From BRH-c25 sp029553855 (GTDB lineage Bacteria > Bacillota > Clostridia > Lutisporales > Lutisporaceae), in NCBI GenBank assembly GCA_035375865.1, contig DAOSQO010000065.1, forward strand, positions 1 to 13,175: 13,175 bases of DNA, given 5' to 3'. A model generated the notes under the pieces. It saw nothing but the letters and a program-made list of their open reading frames with translations. It searched no databases and had not been told where the DNA came from. This document shows, piece by piece, positions 1 through 6,793 of the stretch. The position numbers and the translations under genes are program-made. Positions within the stretch are counted from its first letter, which is position 1. Each line of letters begins with the position of its first letter.

Positions 1-31
1 TTTTCCAAAAATTATCCTCTCCGCTATTCAA
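1..31. other. Non-rpsK sequence at the window edge
   Basis: On the minus strand the 31 bases after the rpsK TAG should continue as Ala-Leu-Gln/Asn and the rest of S11. Apart from a Leu-Asn that may be chance, none of the three frames matches the family. The stretch is too short to identify as an insertion sequence, intron or unrelated gene. It does not begin with the GTGYG consensus of group II introns. Confidence 0.5.
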
Positions 32-337
32 CTACCTTATTGCCGCTTCCCTTCCTGCGCCGGGTCCTTTAACAAATACCTCTATTGTCTTAAGACCATG
101 TTCCATTGCACCTTTTGCAGCGACTTCTGCTGCCATCTGTGCAGCAAAAGGCGTGCTCTTTTTTGATCCTCTAAAGCCAAGGGAACCGGCACTGGACCAA
201 GACAGTCCGTTTCCTACGCTATCTGTTAAGGTAACTATGGTATTATTAAAAGTGGACTGTATATGTGCAGCTCCTCTTTCAACATTTTTTCTTTCCCGTC
301 TTTTTCTGGTTTTCTTAGCCTTTGGCTTTGCTACCAT
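32..337 (-). CDS. rpsK: 30S ribosomal protein S11, reading frame ends early
   Basis: S11 lies on the 30S platform beside the Shine-Dalgarno helix. The N-terminal and central parts are normal: a basic leader, AAHIQSTFNNTIVTLTDSVG, then SWSSAGSLGFRGSKKSTPFA and FVKGPGAGREAAIR. The start at 337 has AAGGAGG nine bases upstream. A TAG at 34-32 ends the frame after 101 residues, whereas family members are about 129-131 and finish with a conserved C-terminus containing PIPHNGCRPPK. The following 31 bases do not encode that C-terminus in any frame. Explanations are an inserted element, a rearrangement, or a sequence join at the contig edge. A functional full-length S11 is expected to be essential, so an artefact or a second copy should be considered. 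Confidence 0.85.
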   Translation of the reverse strand: MVAKPKAKKTRKRRERKNVERGAAHIQSTFNNTIVTLTDSVGNGLSWSSAGSLGFRGSKKSTPFAAQMAAEVAAKGAMEHGLKTIEVFVKGPGAGREAAIR

Positions 338-356
338 TAAAGCAAACCTCCTTTAT

Positions 357-725
357 CTACTTTCTTTTCACACCGACAGTCCTCTTCGGACCCTTCCTTG
401 TCCTTGCGTTTGTTTTTGTTCTTTGCCCCCTTACCGGAAGGCCTCTTCTATGCCTGTATCCTCTATAACATCCAATTTCCATTAATCTTTTAATATTTAA
501 GGCTGTATCTCTCTTAAGATCACCCTCAACCTTGATGTTTCTATCAATTACTTCTCTTAGTCTTCCTACTTCGGCTTCAGTAAGGTCCTTTACCCTTGTA
601 TCGGGATTTACACCGGCCTCTGCCAAAATTTTGTTTGATGTTGCTCTTCCAATGCCAAATATATATGTGAGCCCTATTTCTGCTCTTTTGTCTCGCGGTA
701 AGTCAACACCGGCAATTCTCGCCAT
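357..725 (-). CDS. rpsM: 30S ribosomal protein S13
   Basis: S13 is in the 30S head, contacts the P-site tRNA and forms intersubunit bridges with L5. The 122-residue product starts at the ATG at 725 (MARIAGVDLPRDKRAEIGL). The in-frame GTG at 737 lies inside the AGGAGGTG binding site and is rejected as a start. The helical core includes YIFGIGRATSNKILAEAG, and the basic C-terminal tail carries CYRGYRHRRGLPVRGQRTKT and NARTRKGPKRT, typical of the family. It leads the alpha part with rpsK 19 bases downstream. Its leader holds the hairpin described at 763-822. Confidence 0.98.
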   Translation of the reverse strand: MARIAGVDLPRDKRAEIGLTYIFGIGRATSNKILAEAGVNPDTRVKDLTEAEVGRLREVIDRNIKVEGDLKRDTALNIKRLMEIGCYRGYRHRRGLPVRGQRTKTNARTRKGPKRTVGVKRK

Positions 726-762
726 TAGTACTTGCACCTCCTAATTGGTTACTATTTTATAC

Positions 763-822
763 TAAAATCAATCGGGAGCACCCAAACTAATATGGGCCAG
801 CCGCGCTCCCTAAATTGGTTTT
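763..822 (-). promoter_or_regulatory. Long imperfect hairpin between rpmJ and rpsM
   Basis: On the minus strand GGGAGC (810-805) pairs with GCTCCC (779-774), and the stem is lengthened outward by CAAT with ATTG and AAAA with TTTT across small mismatches. Inside, CCCA (796-793 on the minus strand) can pair with TGGG (784-781). The structure begins at the rpmJ stop and ends about 20 bases before the rpsM ribosome binding site. The position is where E. coli has its S4-controlled alpha-operon leader, but the sequence does not let me claim the same mechanism. The tail TTTTAG is too short for a convincing terminator. Confidence 0.55.
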
Positions 823-934
823 AACCCTGCTTCTGCTTGTGTTTAGGGTTTTCGCAGATAATCATTACTTTCCCTTTTCTCCTGATAATCTTGCATTTTT
901 CACATATAGGTTTTACTGATGGTCTGACTTTCAT
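821..934 (-). CDS. rpmJ: 50S ribosomal protein L36, zinc form
   Basis: L36 is the smallest 50S protein and stabilises rRNA near the factor-binding region. Read directly from the minus strand, the gene encodes 37 residues beginning MKVRPSVKPICEKCKIIRRK and ending NPKHKQKQG before TAA. The zinc ligands Cys11, Cys14, Cys27 and His32 are all present, so this is the zinc-binding form. GGGAGGG lies about eight bases before the ATG at 934. Its stop codon overlaps the outer end of a long imperfect stem that fills the gap to rpsM. Confidence 0.97.
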   Translation of the reverse strand: MKVRPSVKPICEKCKIIRRKGKVMIICENPKHKQKQG

Positions 935-952
935 TTTCTAACCCTCCCTGTA

Positions 953-1171
953 TCATTTGCCTCGCCATGTGATCCTGCCCCTGGTAAGATCATAAGGAGA
1001 CAGTTCAATTGTTACTTTATCTCCAGGCAAAATCTTAATAAAATTCATTCTGAGTTTACCGGATATGTGTGCCAGAATTCTATGACCGTTTTCAAGTTCT
1101 ACCTGAAACATTGCATTTGGTAAAGCTTCAACGACTTTTCCCTCTACTTCTATTACATCCTGTTTTGACAT
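953..1171 (-). CDS. infA: Translation initiation factor IF-1
   Basis: IF1 blocks the A site of the 30S subunit during initiation and helps IF2 and IF3. The 72-residue length is exactly that of the family. It starts at the ATG at 1171 (MSKQDVIEVEGKVVEALP) and the OB-fold body includes AMFQVELENGHRILAHISGK and PGDKVTIELSPYDLTRGRI, ending TWRGK. GGGAGG lies about 12 bases upstream of this start, a slightly long spacing. The frame runs on to 1207, but those extra residues are not part of IF1. rpmJ follows after 18 bases. Confidence 0.98.
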   Translation of the reverse strand: MSKQDVIEVEGKVVEALPNAMFQVELENGHRILAHISGKLRMNFIKILPGDKVTIELSPYDLTRGRITWRGK

Positions 1172-1199
1172 AAGGTAATCAAACCTCCCGTTCCCGATA

Positions 1200-1463
1200 T
1201 CAATCAATAGATTTTAATAGTTTCCTGATCTCGTTGTTGTTAAGCTTCCCTTTTGATTCCAGTCTGTCTTTTATATCCTCGGCAACATAATTCAACTTTT
1301 TAAGATGTTTCAGCTTTTTCTTTTTTGGCTTTTCAAGCTTTCTAATGTTCCCATCAGAAATATAGACATACTTGTCATCAATTATACATAAAACAACGAA
1401 TTTATGGTTCTTATCCCGTCCGGCAGTTGATATTACTATCTGCCCTATACTTATATCCCGCAT
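1200..1463 (-). CDS. KOW-domain RNA-binding protein of Firmicute translation operons
   Basis: The 87-residue product (MRDISIGQIVISTAGRDKNH) has an N-terminal SH3-like/KOW-type region resembling the eukaryotic and archaeal L14e/L6e/L27e fold. It is followed by a conserved-looking segment YVYISDGNIRKLEKPKKKKL and a Lys/Glu-rich, probably helical tail. Genes of this kind sit between map and infA in many Clostridia and Bacilli; a role in translation or on the ribosome is inferred from place and fold only. I prefer the ATG at 1463, with AAAGGTG five bases upstream. The ATG at 1481, inside map, would add six residues and has a poorly spaced site. infA starts 28 bases downstream. Confidence 0.88.
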   Translation of the reverse strand: MRDISIGQIVISTAGRDKNHKFVVLCIIDDKYVYISDGNIRKLEKPKKKKLKHLKKLNYVAEDIKDRLESKGKLNNNEIRKLLKSID

Positions 1464-1467
1464 ATAT

Positions 1468-2229
1468 TCACCTTTCGACATCCTGCAAAAGCGTCAATAT
1501 CTCAGGTTTTTCACCGGTAATAACAATTGTATTCTCATAGTGTGCAGATGGTTTTCCGTCAGCCGTTACAACCGTCCAACCATCCTTCAGAACCTTAACC
1601 GCATATTTCCCGATATTTACCATAGGCTCAATGGCAAGTGTCATGCCTGCTGCCAGTCTGGGCCCCTTGTTTGGTAAACCGTAATTGGGTATCTGGGGCT
1701 CTTCATGCATGCTGCTTCCTATCCCATGGCCTACAAAATCCCGAACTACAGAAAAACCATTTGATTCAACATGCTTTTGTATATTATGGGAGATGTCCGA
1801 CAGCCGGTTACCGACCAGAGCATATTCGATTCCTTTGAAAAAGCTTTCTTTCGTTACTTTTATGAGCTTTTCCTTTTCATCGCTTATATTGCCTATCCCA
1901 TAGGATCGTGCCGCATCTCCGTAGTAACCGCCGTATATAACCCCGATATCGATACCTATTACATCTCCATCCTTTAACACTGTGGTACCCGGTATTCCGT
2001 GTACAACCTGTTCATTTACCGATGAACATATGCTGGCAGGAAATCCATTATAACCCTTAAATGCGGGTATCCCCCCGCTTTTTACTATAAATGCCTCTGC
2101 AATTGCATCAAGTTCCAATGTAGTAATACCCGGTCTGATTACCTCACTTAAAAGCTCGTGAGTCTCTGCAACTATTCTTCCTGCGATTCTCATCAATTCA
2201 ATTTCCCTGGGAGATTTAATGCTGATCAT
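1468..2229 (-). CDS. map: Type I methionine aminopeptidase
   Basis: This enzyme removes the initiator methionine from nascent proteins after deformylation. The 253-residue product is a short type Ia form without an N-terminal extension. All five expected metal ligands are present: Asp94 (GIDIGV), Asp105 (YYGDAARS), His168 (VGHGIG), Glu201 (AIEPM) and Glu232 (HYENTI). The spacing runs three residues behind the E. coli numbering throughout. His78 and His175 match further catalytic-site histidines. The ATG at 2229 lies in the ATGA overlap with adk, with GGAGAG six bases upstream. A KOW-protein gene starts four bases after its stop. Confidence 0.98.
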   Translation of the reverse strand: MISIKSPREIELMRIAGRIVAETHELLSEVIRPGITTLELDAIAEAFIVKSGGIPAFKGYNGFPASICSSVNEQVVHGIPGTTVLKDGDVIGIDIGVIYGGYYGDAARSYGIGNISDEKEKLIKVTKESFFKGIEYALVGNRLSDISHNIQKHVESNGFSVVRDFVGHGIGSSMHEEPQIPNYGLPNKGPRLAAGMTLAIEPMVNIGKYAVKVLKDGWTVVTADGKPSAHYENTIVITGEKPEILTLLQDVER

Positions 2230-2876
2230 GGAAGTCTCTCCAGTGAACTAAGTATATCCAAAAATGTCTTGTCGGCAGAATCCTCACCGTTTACAGTAAT
2301 CAAAATACCCTTTTTATTATAATATTCTACAAGAGGAAATGTCTGGTTTCTATACACACTCAGGCGGTTTACAACTGTTTCCGGTTTGTCGTCTTCCCTG
2401 ATATACAACTTTCCTCCGCACTTGTCACAGATACCATCTGCTGCAGGTTTGGAAAAGAGTAAATTATAGCTCTCCCCGCAGCTGCTGCAAATTCTCCTGT
2501 TGGCCATCCTTTTTATTATTATTTCATCAGTTACATCTAAATTCACAACTGCATCAAGCTTCTTCCCCGTTTTTTCGAGTCCTTTGTCCAATACTTCCGC
2601 TTGGGGCAGGTTCCTTGGAAAACCGTCCAGCAGGAACCCATCTTTACAGTCATCTTCTGCCAGTCTGTTTTCTACAATTTGAATAGTCACACTGTCCGGA
2701 ACCAACAATCCCTTGCTGATATAACTTTTTGCCTCCATCCCTATGGTCGTGTTCCTCTCAATATTGTCCCTGAAAATATCCCCGGTGGATATGTGCGGTA
2801 TTCCAAACTTTTTCTTTATACGGATCGCCTGGGTACCTTTGCCGGATCCTGGCGAACCCAACAACACTATCCTCAT
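2226..2876 (-). CDS. adk: Adenylate kinase, zinc-LID long form
   Basis: Adenylate kinase interconverts ATP + AMP and 2 ADP in the cytosol. I start at the ATG at 2876 (MRIVLLGSPGSGKGTQ, 216 residues) because GGAGAG lies seven to nine bases upstream; an in-frame start at 2894 has no binding site. The P-loop GSPGSGKGT is at 8-16, the AMP-binding region is around DGFPRNLPQAE at 84-94, and the LID has four cysteines at 130, 133, 150 and 153. That is the zinc-binding arrangement common in Gram-positive bacteria. The TGA stop overlaps the map start by four bases (ATGA), pointing to coupled expression. Confidence 0.98.
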   Translation of the reverse strand: MRIVLLGSPGSGKGTQAIRIKKKFGIPHISTGDIFRDNIERNTTIGMEAKSYISKGLLVPDSVTIQIVENRLAEDDCKDGFLLDGFPRNLPQAEVLDKGLEKTGKKLDAVVNLDVTDEIIIKRMANRRICSSCGESYNLLFSKPAADGICDKCGGKLYIREDDKPETVVNRLSVYRNQTFPLVEYYNKKGILITVNGEDSADKTFLDILSSLERLP

Positions 2877-2899
2877 TATTACTCTCCATTTCATTGTTT

Positions 2900-2922
2900 T
2901 ACGAAACTATTCAAGCTTCGTA
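2900..2922 (-). promoter_or_regulatory. Stem-loop before adk
   Basis: On the minus strand TACGAA (2922-2917) and TTCGTA (2905-2900) form a six-base-pair stem with an 11-base loop, ending about 23 bases before the adk start. It leaves the adk ribosome binding site (GGAGAG) free. A TTTAAT -10-like box with TTGATT 19 bases upstream lies earlier in this gap on the minus strand, but the spacing is too long to call a promoter with confidence. Confidence 0.4.
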
Positions 2923-2949
2923 TAAACGTTTTCTTATTCTATTAAACCT

Positions 2950-2961
2950 GCGTATATACGC
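2950..2961. promoter_or_regulatory. Perfect palindrome after secY
   Basis: GCGTATATACGC is a perfect 12-base palindrome about 15 bases after the secY stop codon, in the secY-adk gap. With a one-base bulge the flanks CTG and CAG can lengthen the pairing. It could be a small RNA hairpin or a dimeric protein-binding site. No U-run follows, so it is not a clear terminator. No binding protein can be named. Confidence 0.45.
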
Positions 2962-2975
2962 CAGCAATCAATTAT

Positions 2976-4232
2976 CTATTTCAAAAAGCCCTGGTAATTT
3001 CTCATCACCATCTGTGCTTCAACCTGCTTCACGAATTCCATTGCAACGCTTACAACTATAAGCAGCGAAGTGCTTCCGAAAAATACCTTGATGCCGGTAA
3101 ACTTCATAAGAAATATCGGAACTATAGCAATAATAGCAAGGAAAAATGCACCTACTAATGTTATTCTGTTCAATGATTTTGTTATGAAATCGGAGGTTGG
3201 TTTCCCAGGTCTTATTCCCGGTATAAAACCGCCATACTTCTTGATATTATTTGAAACCTCCATTGGGTTGAATGAAACTGTTGTGTAGAAAAATGTGAAC
3301 CCAATAATAAGCAACGCGTATAGTACTCCGTGAATCCAGGATCCCCAATTTAAATATGTGTTAAAGAACCTGTATGCTGCAGACTTTGGAAAGAATTGTG
3401 CAATTTGTCCCGGAAACGCTATAAGTGACATTGCAAATATTACCGGGATTACTCCAGCCTGATTCACCTTGAGCGGAATATGGGTACTTTGTCCGCCGTA
3501 CATTTTTCTGCCGACAACTCTTTTTGCATACTGTACAGGTATTCTTCTTTCACCTTCCTGAATAAATACAACCGCCATTATAATAAGTATTGCAAATATC
3601 AGGAAGAAAGCAATCTCTATAAGATTTGTAGATTTTACCTTATAGAGTTCAATTATTTTCAAAACCCCCAGAGGAATCCTTGAAATTATTCCTGCAAAGA
3701 TTATCAGAGATATTCCATTTCCGATGCCTCTGTCGTTGATCTGTTCACCCAGCCACATCAGGAATGCCGTCCCGGCCGTAAGTGAAAGTGCAACCAGTAT
3801 CACAGATATTGCATCTGTCTTAAGGAGATACCCCCTAAGTCCATAAGCTAAAGCCAAAGACTGAATAAGCGCCAGTATTACAGTAAAGTACCTTGTATAC
3901 TGTGCCATTTTTTTTCTGCCTTCCTCGCCCTCTTTGGCAAGGGCTTCAAGGCTTGGAATAGCTATGGTAAGAAGCTGCATAATAATGGTTGCGTTAATAT
4001 AAGGTCCTATGTTCATTGCAAATACAGCAAAATTCCTAAATGCTCCGCCCGAAATAGTATCGAAGAATCCTAGTAAACCTCCGGTCTCTATAAGATGTGT
4101 AAGAGCTTTGGTATCCATACCAGGTACGGGAATAAAGCTTCCCAGCCTAAATATTATAAGCATTGCAAGAGTAAAAAGCATTTTATTCCTCAGGTCCGGA
4201 ATCTTCCAGGCATTCTTAATTGTATTAAACAC
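2976..4232 (-). CDS. secY: Protein translocase channel subunit SecY
   Basis: SecY is the central pore of the Sec translocase in the cytoplasmic membrane, passing or inserting unfolded proteins with SecE, SecG and SecA. The 418-residue product is of normal length with about ten hydrophobic segments, the first at about 18-37. The plug region is at about 61-81 (SGGAFRNFAVFAMNIGPYIN). The cytoplasmic loop EGERRIPVQYAKRVVG is at 226-241, and the SecA/ribosome-binding loop NPMEVSNNIKKYGGFIPGIR at 322-341. The start is GTG at 4232, with GAGGTG seven bases upstream inside the end of rplO. A 99-base gap with two inverted repeats follows before adk. Confidence 0.98.
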   Translation of the reverse strand: MFNTIKNAWKIPDLRNKMLFTLAMLIIFRLGSFIPVPGMDTKALTHLIETGGLLGFFDTISGGAFRNFAVFAMNIGPYINATIIMQLLTIAIPSLEALAKEGEEGRKKMAQYTRYFTVILALIQSLALAYGLRGYLLKTDAISVILVALSLTAGTAFLMWLGEQINDRGIGNGISLIIFAGIISRIPLGVLKIIELYKVKSTNLIEIAFFLIFAILIIMAVVFIQEGERRIPVQYAKRVVGRKMYGGQSTHIPLKVNQAGVIPVIFAMSLIAFPGQIAQFFPKSAAYRFFNTYLNWGSWIHGVLYALLIIGFTFFYTTVSFNPMEVSNNIKKYGGFIPGIRPGKPTSDFITKSLNRITLVGAFFLAIIAIVPIFLMKFTGIKVFFGSTSLLIVVSVAMEFVKQVEAQMVMRNYQGFLK

Positions 4233-4233
4233 C

Positions 4234-4674
4234 TTATATCACCTCTGCCTTTCCTCCTGCTGCTGCAATTTTTTCTGCAGCTGTTTTGCTGAACTTGTGG
4301 GCTTGAACTGTCAGGTTTTTTGTAAGGTCTCCGTTACCTAGAATTTTGACCCCGGCAAGCATTGCTTTTACCAAGCCTGCTTCTTTTAACACTTCCGGAC
4401 TGACAACCGTTCCGTTATCAAACCTTTCAAGTTCACTTATGTTTACAATAGCGTACTCTTTTCTGAAAATATTTGTAAATCCAATTTTCGGTATCCTTCT
4501 ATACAAAGGCATTTGTCCGCCTTCAAAACCAATTCTTACTCCGCCGCCGGATCTGGATTTTTGTCCCTTTTGACCTTTTCCTGCGGTTTTGCCCTGGCCG
4601 GAAGCTGTACCTCTGCCAAGCCTCTTTTTGGGCTTGTTTGTGCCTTCTGCAGGTTTAAGCTCGTGTAATTTCAT
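4234..4674 (-). CDS. rplO: 50S ribosomal protein L15
   Basis: L15 is a late-assembling 50S protein with a long glycine-rich extension that penetrates rRNA. The 146-residue product begins MKLHELKPAEGTNKPKKRLG, and the Gly/Lys-rich extension runs from about 18 to 60 (GRGTASGQGKTAGKGQKGQK, then GGGVRIGFEGGQMPLYRR). The globular C-terminal domain ends in AAAGGKAEVI. The ATG at 4674 has AAGGAGGTG upstream. Its final codons carry the secY ribosome binding site, and only one base separates the two genes, which suggests coupled translation. Confidence 0.98.
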   Translation of the reverse strand: MKLHELKPAEGTNKPKKRLGRGTASGQGKTAGKGQKGQKSRSGGGVRIGFEGGQMPLYRRIPKIGFTNIFRKEYAIVNISELERFDNGTVVSPEVLKEAGLVKAMLAGVKILGNGDLTKNLTVQAHKFSKTAAEKIAAAGGKAEVI

Positions 4675-4690
4675 CTTTACACCTCCTTGT

Positions 4691-4870
4691 TTACATTTCC
4701 TTTACTTCAACCAAATGTATAACCTTCTGAATCATTCCTCTTATTTGAGGCGTGTCATCGTGTTCAACTTCACTGTTTATTTTTTTGAGTCCCAGAGCCT
4801 TTACTGTGCTGATCTGATCCTCTTTCCTTCCGATTATACTCTTTACCAGTTTTACTTTTAGTTTAGACAA
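4691..4870 (-). CDS. rpmD: 50S ribosomal protein L30
   Basis: L30 is a small 23S rRNA-binding protein of the ferredoxin-like fold. This 59-residue gene was read directly from the minus strand: it starts MSKLKVKLVKSIIGRKEDQ, continues through the family segment TVKALGLKKINSEVEHDDTP, and ends LVEVKEM before TAA at 4693-4691. The start codon is TTG at 4870, with AGGAGGG seven bases upstream overlapping the rpsE stop. Its place between rpsE and rplO is the standard spc position. rplO starts 16 bases downstream. Confidence 0.97.
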   Translation of the reverse strand: MSKLKVKLVKSIIGRKEDQISTVKALGLKKINSEVEHDDTPQIRGMIQKVIHLVEVKEM

Positions 4871-4882
4871 GGTTCTTCCCTC

Positions 4883-5383
4883 CTAGCCTATTATCTCTTC
4901 AACGGTTTTGCCTCTGAGTTTTGCTACATCTTCAACTGTCTTTAGTGAAGCAAGGCCTAAAATTGTAGCATTTACTACGTTTCTTGGATTATTTGACCTT
5001 AAGGATTTTGTCCGGATATCCTTAATCCCGGATAATTCAAGGACTGCACGAGCAGGGCCTCCGGCTATAACCCCGGTACCTTCCTTTGCCGGCATTAGAA
5101 GTACCTTGCCTGCTCCGGCTACTCCAACGATCTCATGAGGTATTGTAGTGCCGACTATAGGCACTTTTATCAGGTTCTTCTTGGCGTCTTCAATGCCTTT
5201 TCTAATTGCCTCAGGTATTTCAACCGATTTTCCGGTGCCGACTCCAACATAGCCATTTCTATCTCCAACGACTACTATTGCACTGAATCTAAAGTTTCTG
5301 CCGCCTTTAACAACCTTGGCAACTCTATTTATTGAAACAACCTTTTCTTTAAGGTCCAGCTTGTTTGGATCAATTGGCTGCAT
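4883..5383 (-). CDS. rpsE: 30S ribosomal protein S5
   Basis: S5 supports decoding accuracy and mRNA unwinding at the 30S entry site. The 166-residue product has the N-terminal double-stranded-RNA-binding-like domain, with INRVAKVVKGGRNFRFSA at about 18-35. This is the loop where spectinomycin-resistance changes map in other bacteria, and no deletion is visible here. GYVGVGTGKSVEIPEAI follows. The C-terminal domain has GTTIPHEIVGVAGAGKVLL and SNNPRNVVNATILGL. The ATG at 5383 has GGGAGGG upstream. The stop codon is embedded in the rpmD ribosome binding site region, leaving a 12-base gap. Confidence 0.98.
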   Translation of the reverse strand: MQPIDPNKLDLKEKVVSINRVAKVVKGGRNFRFSAIVVVGDRNGYVGVGTGKSVEIPEAIRKGIEDAKKNLIKVPIVGTTIPHEIVGVAGAGKVLLMPAKEGTGVIAGGPARAVLELSGIKDIRTKSLRSNNPRNVVNATILGLASLKTVEDVAKLRGKTVEEIIG

Positions 5384-5401
5384 TTATTTCCCTCCCTTAT
5401 A

Positions 5402-5770
5402 CTAAAATTCCAATCCGGCTTCTCTGGCTGCGTCAGCCAACTCTTTTACTCTCCCGTGATATATATATCCGCCTCTGTCAAAAACAACCTGTTTGATTCC
5501 TGCTTCAATAGCCTTCTTCGCTACAAGTGCGCCAACCTCTTTGGCGGCGTTTTTATTTCCTCTATGCCCTGAATAATCCTTCAGCTCTTTATCTAAAGTT
5601 GAAGCTGATACTAAAGTAATGCCCTTTGTATCGTCAATTATCTGTGCATATATATTATTAAGGCTTCTATATACGTTTAATCTGGGTCTTTCTGTTGTAC
5701 CAAAGATCTTTTTACGCATCCTTAAATGTCTTATCTGCCTTGTGTCATTCTTACTTTCTTTGGTTATCAC
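5402..5770 (-). CDS. rplR: 50S ribosomal protein L18
   Basis: L18 binds 5S rRNA with L5 and L25-type proteins in the central protuberance. The 122-residue product shows the basic N-terminal RHLRMRKKIFGTTERPRLNV, the core GNKNAAKEVGALVAKKA, the motif VVFDRGGYIYHGRVK, and the ending ADAAREAGLEF. The start is GTG at 5770, preceded by AAAGGAGTG about seven bases away. rpsE begins 18 bases downstream. The N-terminus before RHLRMRKK is short and variable in the family, so the exact start is slightly less sure than the identity. Confidence 0.97.
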   Translation of the reverse strand: MITKESKNDTRQIRHLRMRKKIFGTTERPRLNVYRSLNNIYAQIIDDTKGITLVSASTLDKELKDYSGHRGNKNAAKEVGALVAKKAIEAGIKQVVFDRGGYIYHGRVKELADAAREAGLEF

Positions 5771-5790
5771 CCTTTGTCACTCCTTTGCTA

Positions 5791-6333
5791 TTATTTCTTA
5801 CCTGCTTTACCTTCTTTATGTCTGATTTTCTCATCGGAGTATTTGATGCCCTTCCCAAGATAAGGCTCGGGCTCTCTTACCGCCCTGATATTGGCAGCAT
5901 GTGTTCCGACCTTTTCCTTATCCGCACCTTTTACAATTATTTTGTTTGGATTCGGCACCTCAGTTGTAACACCCTCCGGATCATCCATTTCAACGGGATT
6001 TGAGTAACCTATTGTAAGAGTGAGCTTTTTCCCTGATTTGGCAGCTCTATATCCAACACCGTTGATTTCAAGTATTTTTTCAAATCCCTTCGAAACTCCT
6101 TCTACCATATTGCTTATCAAAGCCCTTGTAAGGCCGTGAAGCGCTCTGTGCATTTTTTGATCTGTCGGTCTTGTTACTGTTATTTTGCCATCTTTTATAG
6201 CAATATTCATATCTTCATTCATTTTTTTTATTAGCTGACCCTTTGGTCCTTTAACTGAAACCGTATTATCATCAGTTATTTTTACCTCGACTCCCTGGGG
6301 AATTTCAACGGGTAATTTTCCTATACGCGACAT
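5791..6333 (-). CDS. rplF: 50S ribosomal protein L6
   Basis: L6 binds 23S rRNA helix 97 near the factor-binding site. The ATG at 6333 (MSRIGKLPVEIPQGVEV) is chosen because GAGGAGGTG lies just upstream and this is the family N-terminus, giving 180 residues. Two repeated alpha/beta domains are expected: the first includes VSVKGPKGQL, the second runs from about residue 83 with FEKILEINGVGYRA and ends in the signature EPYLGKGIKYSDEKIRHKEG. The C-terminus is Lys-rich (KAGKK). rplR follows after 20 bases. Confidence 0.98.
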   Translation of the reverse strand: MSRIGKLPVEIPQGVEVKITDDNTVSVKGPKGQLIKKMNEDMNIAIKDGKITVTRPTDQKMHRALHGLTRALISNMVEGVSKGFEKILEINGVGYRAAKSGKKLTLTIGYSNPVEMDDPEGVTTEVPNPNKIIVKGADKEKVGTHAANIRAVREPEPYLGKGIKYSDEKIRHKEGKAGKK

Positions 6334-6360
6334 GCTTGCACCTCCTCTATACATAAGATA

Positions 6361-6759
6361 TTACCAAACGTAGCAAAGCACTTCTCCTCCAACTCCCTGA
6401 AGTCTCGCACTTTTATCCGTCATTACACCCTTAGATGTCGAAATAATTGCTATGCCGAGTCCTCCAAGTACCTTCGGTATATCTTCTTTTTTTGCATATA
6501 CTTTAAGTCCGGGTTTACTTATTTTCTTCAGGCCTTTAATTACTTTCTGCTTGTTTGATCCATATTTAAGCTCTATTTTGATTACGCTTGTGCTTCCGTC
6601 TTCAATCAATTCGTAACTCTTTATATATCCTTCATCAAGCAAGATCTGCGCAATGGCTTTCTTCATATTTGATGCGGGAATATCAACAGTTTCGTGTTTA
6701 ACTGTATTGGCATTCCTGATTCTAGTCAGCATATCAGCAATTGGATCAGTTGTAACCAT
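6361..6759 (-). CDS. rpsH: 30S ribosomal protein S8
   Basis: S8 is a primary 16S rRNA-binding protein of the central domain, and in E. coli it also represses spc translation. I start at the ATG at 6759 (MVTTDPIADMLTRIRNA, 132 residues): this is the family N-terminus and GGGAGG lies upstream. The frame extends to 6789, but the extra residues do not belong to the family. The C-terminal RNA-binding signature is intact, with SKGVMTDKSAR and the final GVGGEVLCYVW. The long gap before the gene holds a repeat block and a stem-loop, so its expression may be adjusted separately from rpsN. rplF starts 27 bases downstream. Confidence 0.98.
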   Translation of the reverse strand: MVTTDPIADMLTRIRNANTVKHETVDIPASNMKKAIAQILLDEGYIKSYELIEDGSTSVIKIELKYGSNKQKVIKGLKKISKPGLKVYAKKEDIPKVLGGLGIAIISTSKGVMTDKSARLQGVGGEVLCYVW

Positions 6760-6793
6760 TAAACATAACCTCCCTTTTTCAGTTGTCATCTTT

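Noticed and set aside
1..34. Group II intron insertion in rpsK
   Set aside because: The sequence after the break does not start with the GTGYG consensus and too little is visible. It remains only one of several untested explanations.
753..784. Promoter for rpsM with TATAAA as -10 box on the minus strand
   Set aside because: The best -35 candidate, TTGGGT at 18 bases, is a poor match and lies inside the hairpin, so I do not annotate it.
763..822. Intrinsic terminator between rpmJ and rpsM
   Set aside because: The stem is imperfect with large bulges, and the following TTTTAG is not a continuous U-run. rpsM and rpsK also need transcription from upstream or from an unproven promoter.
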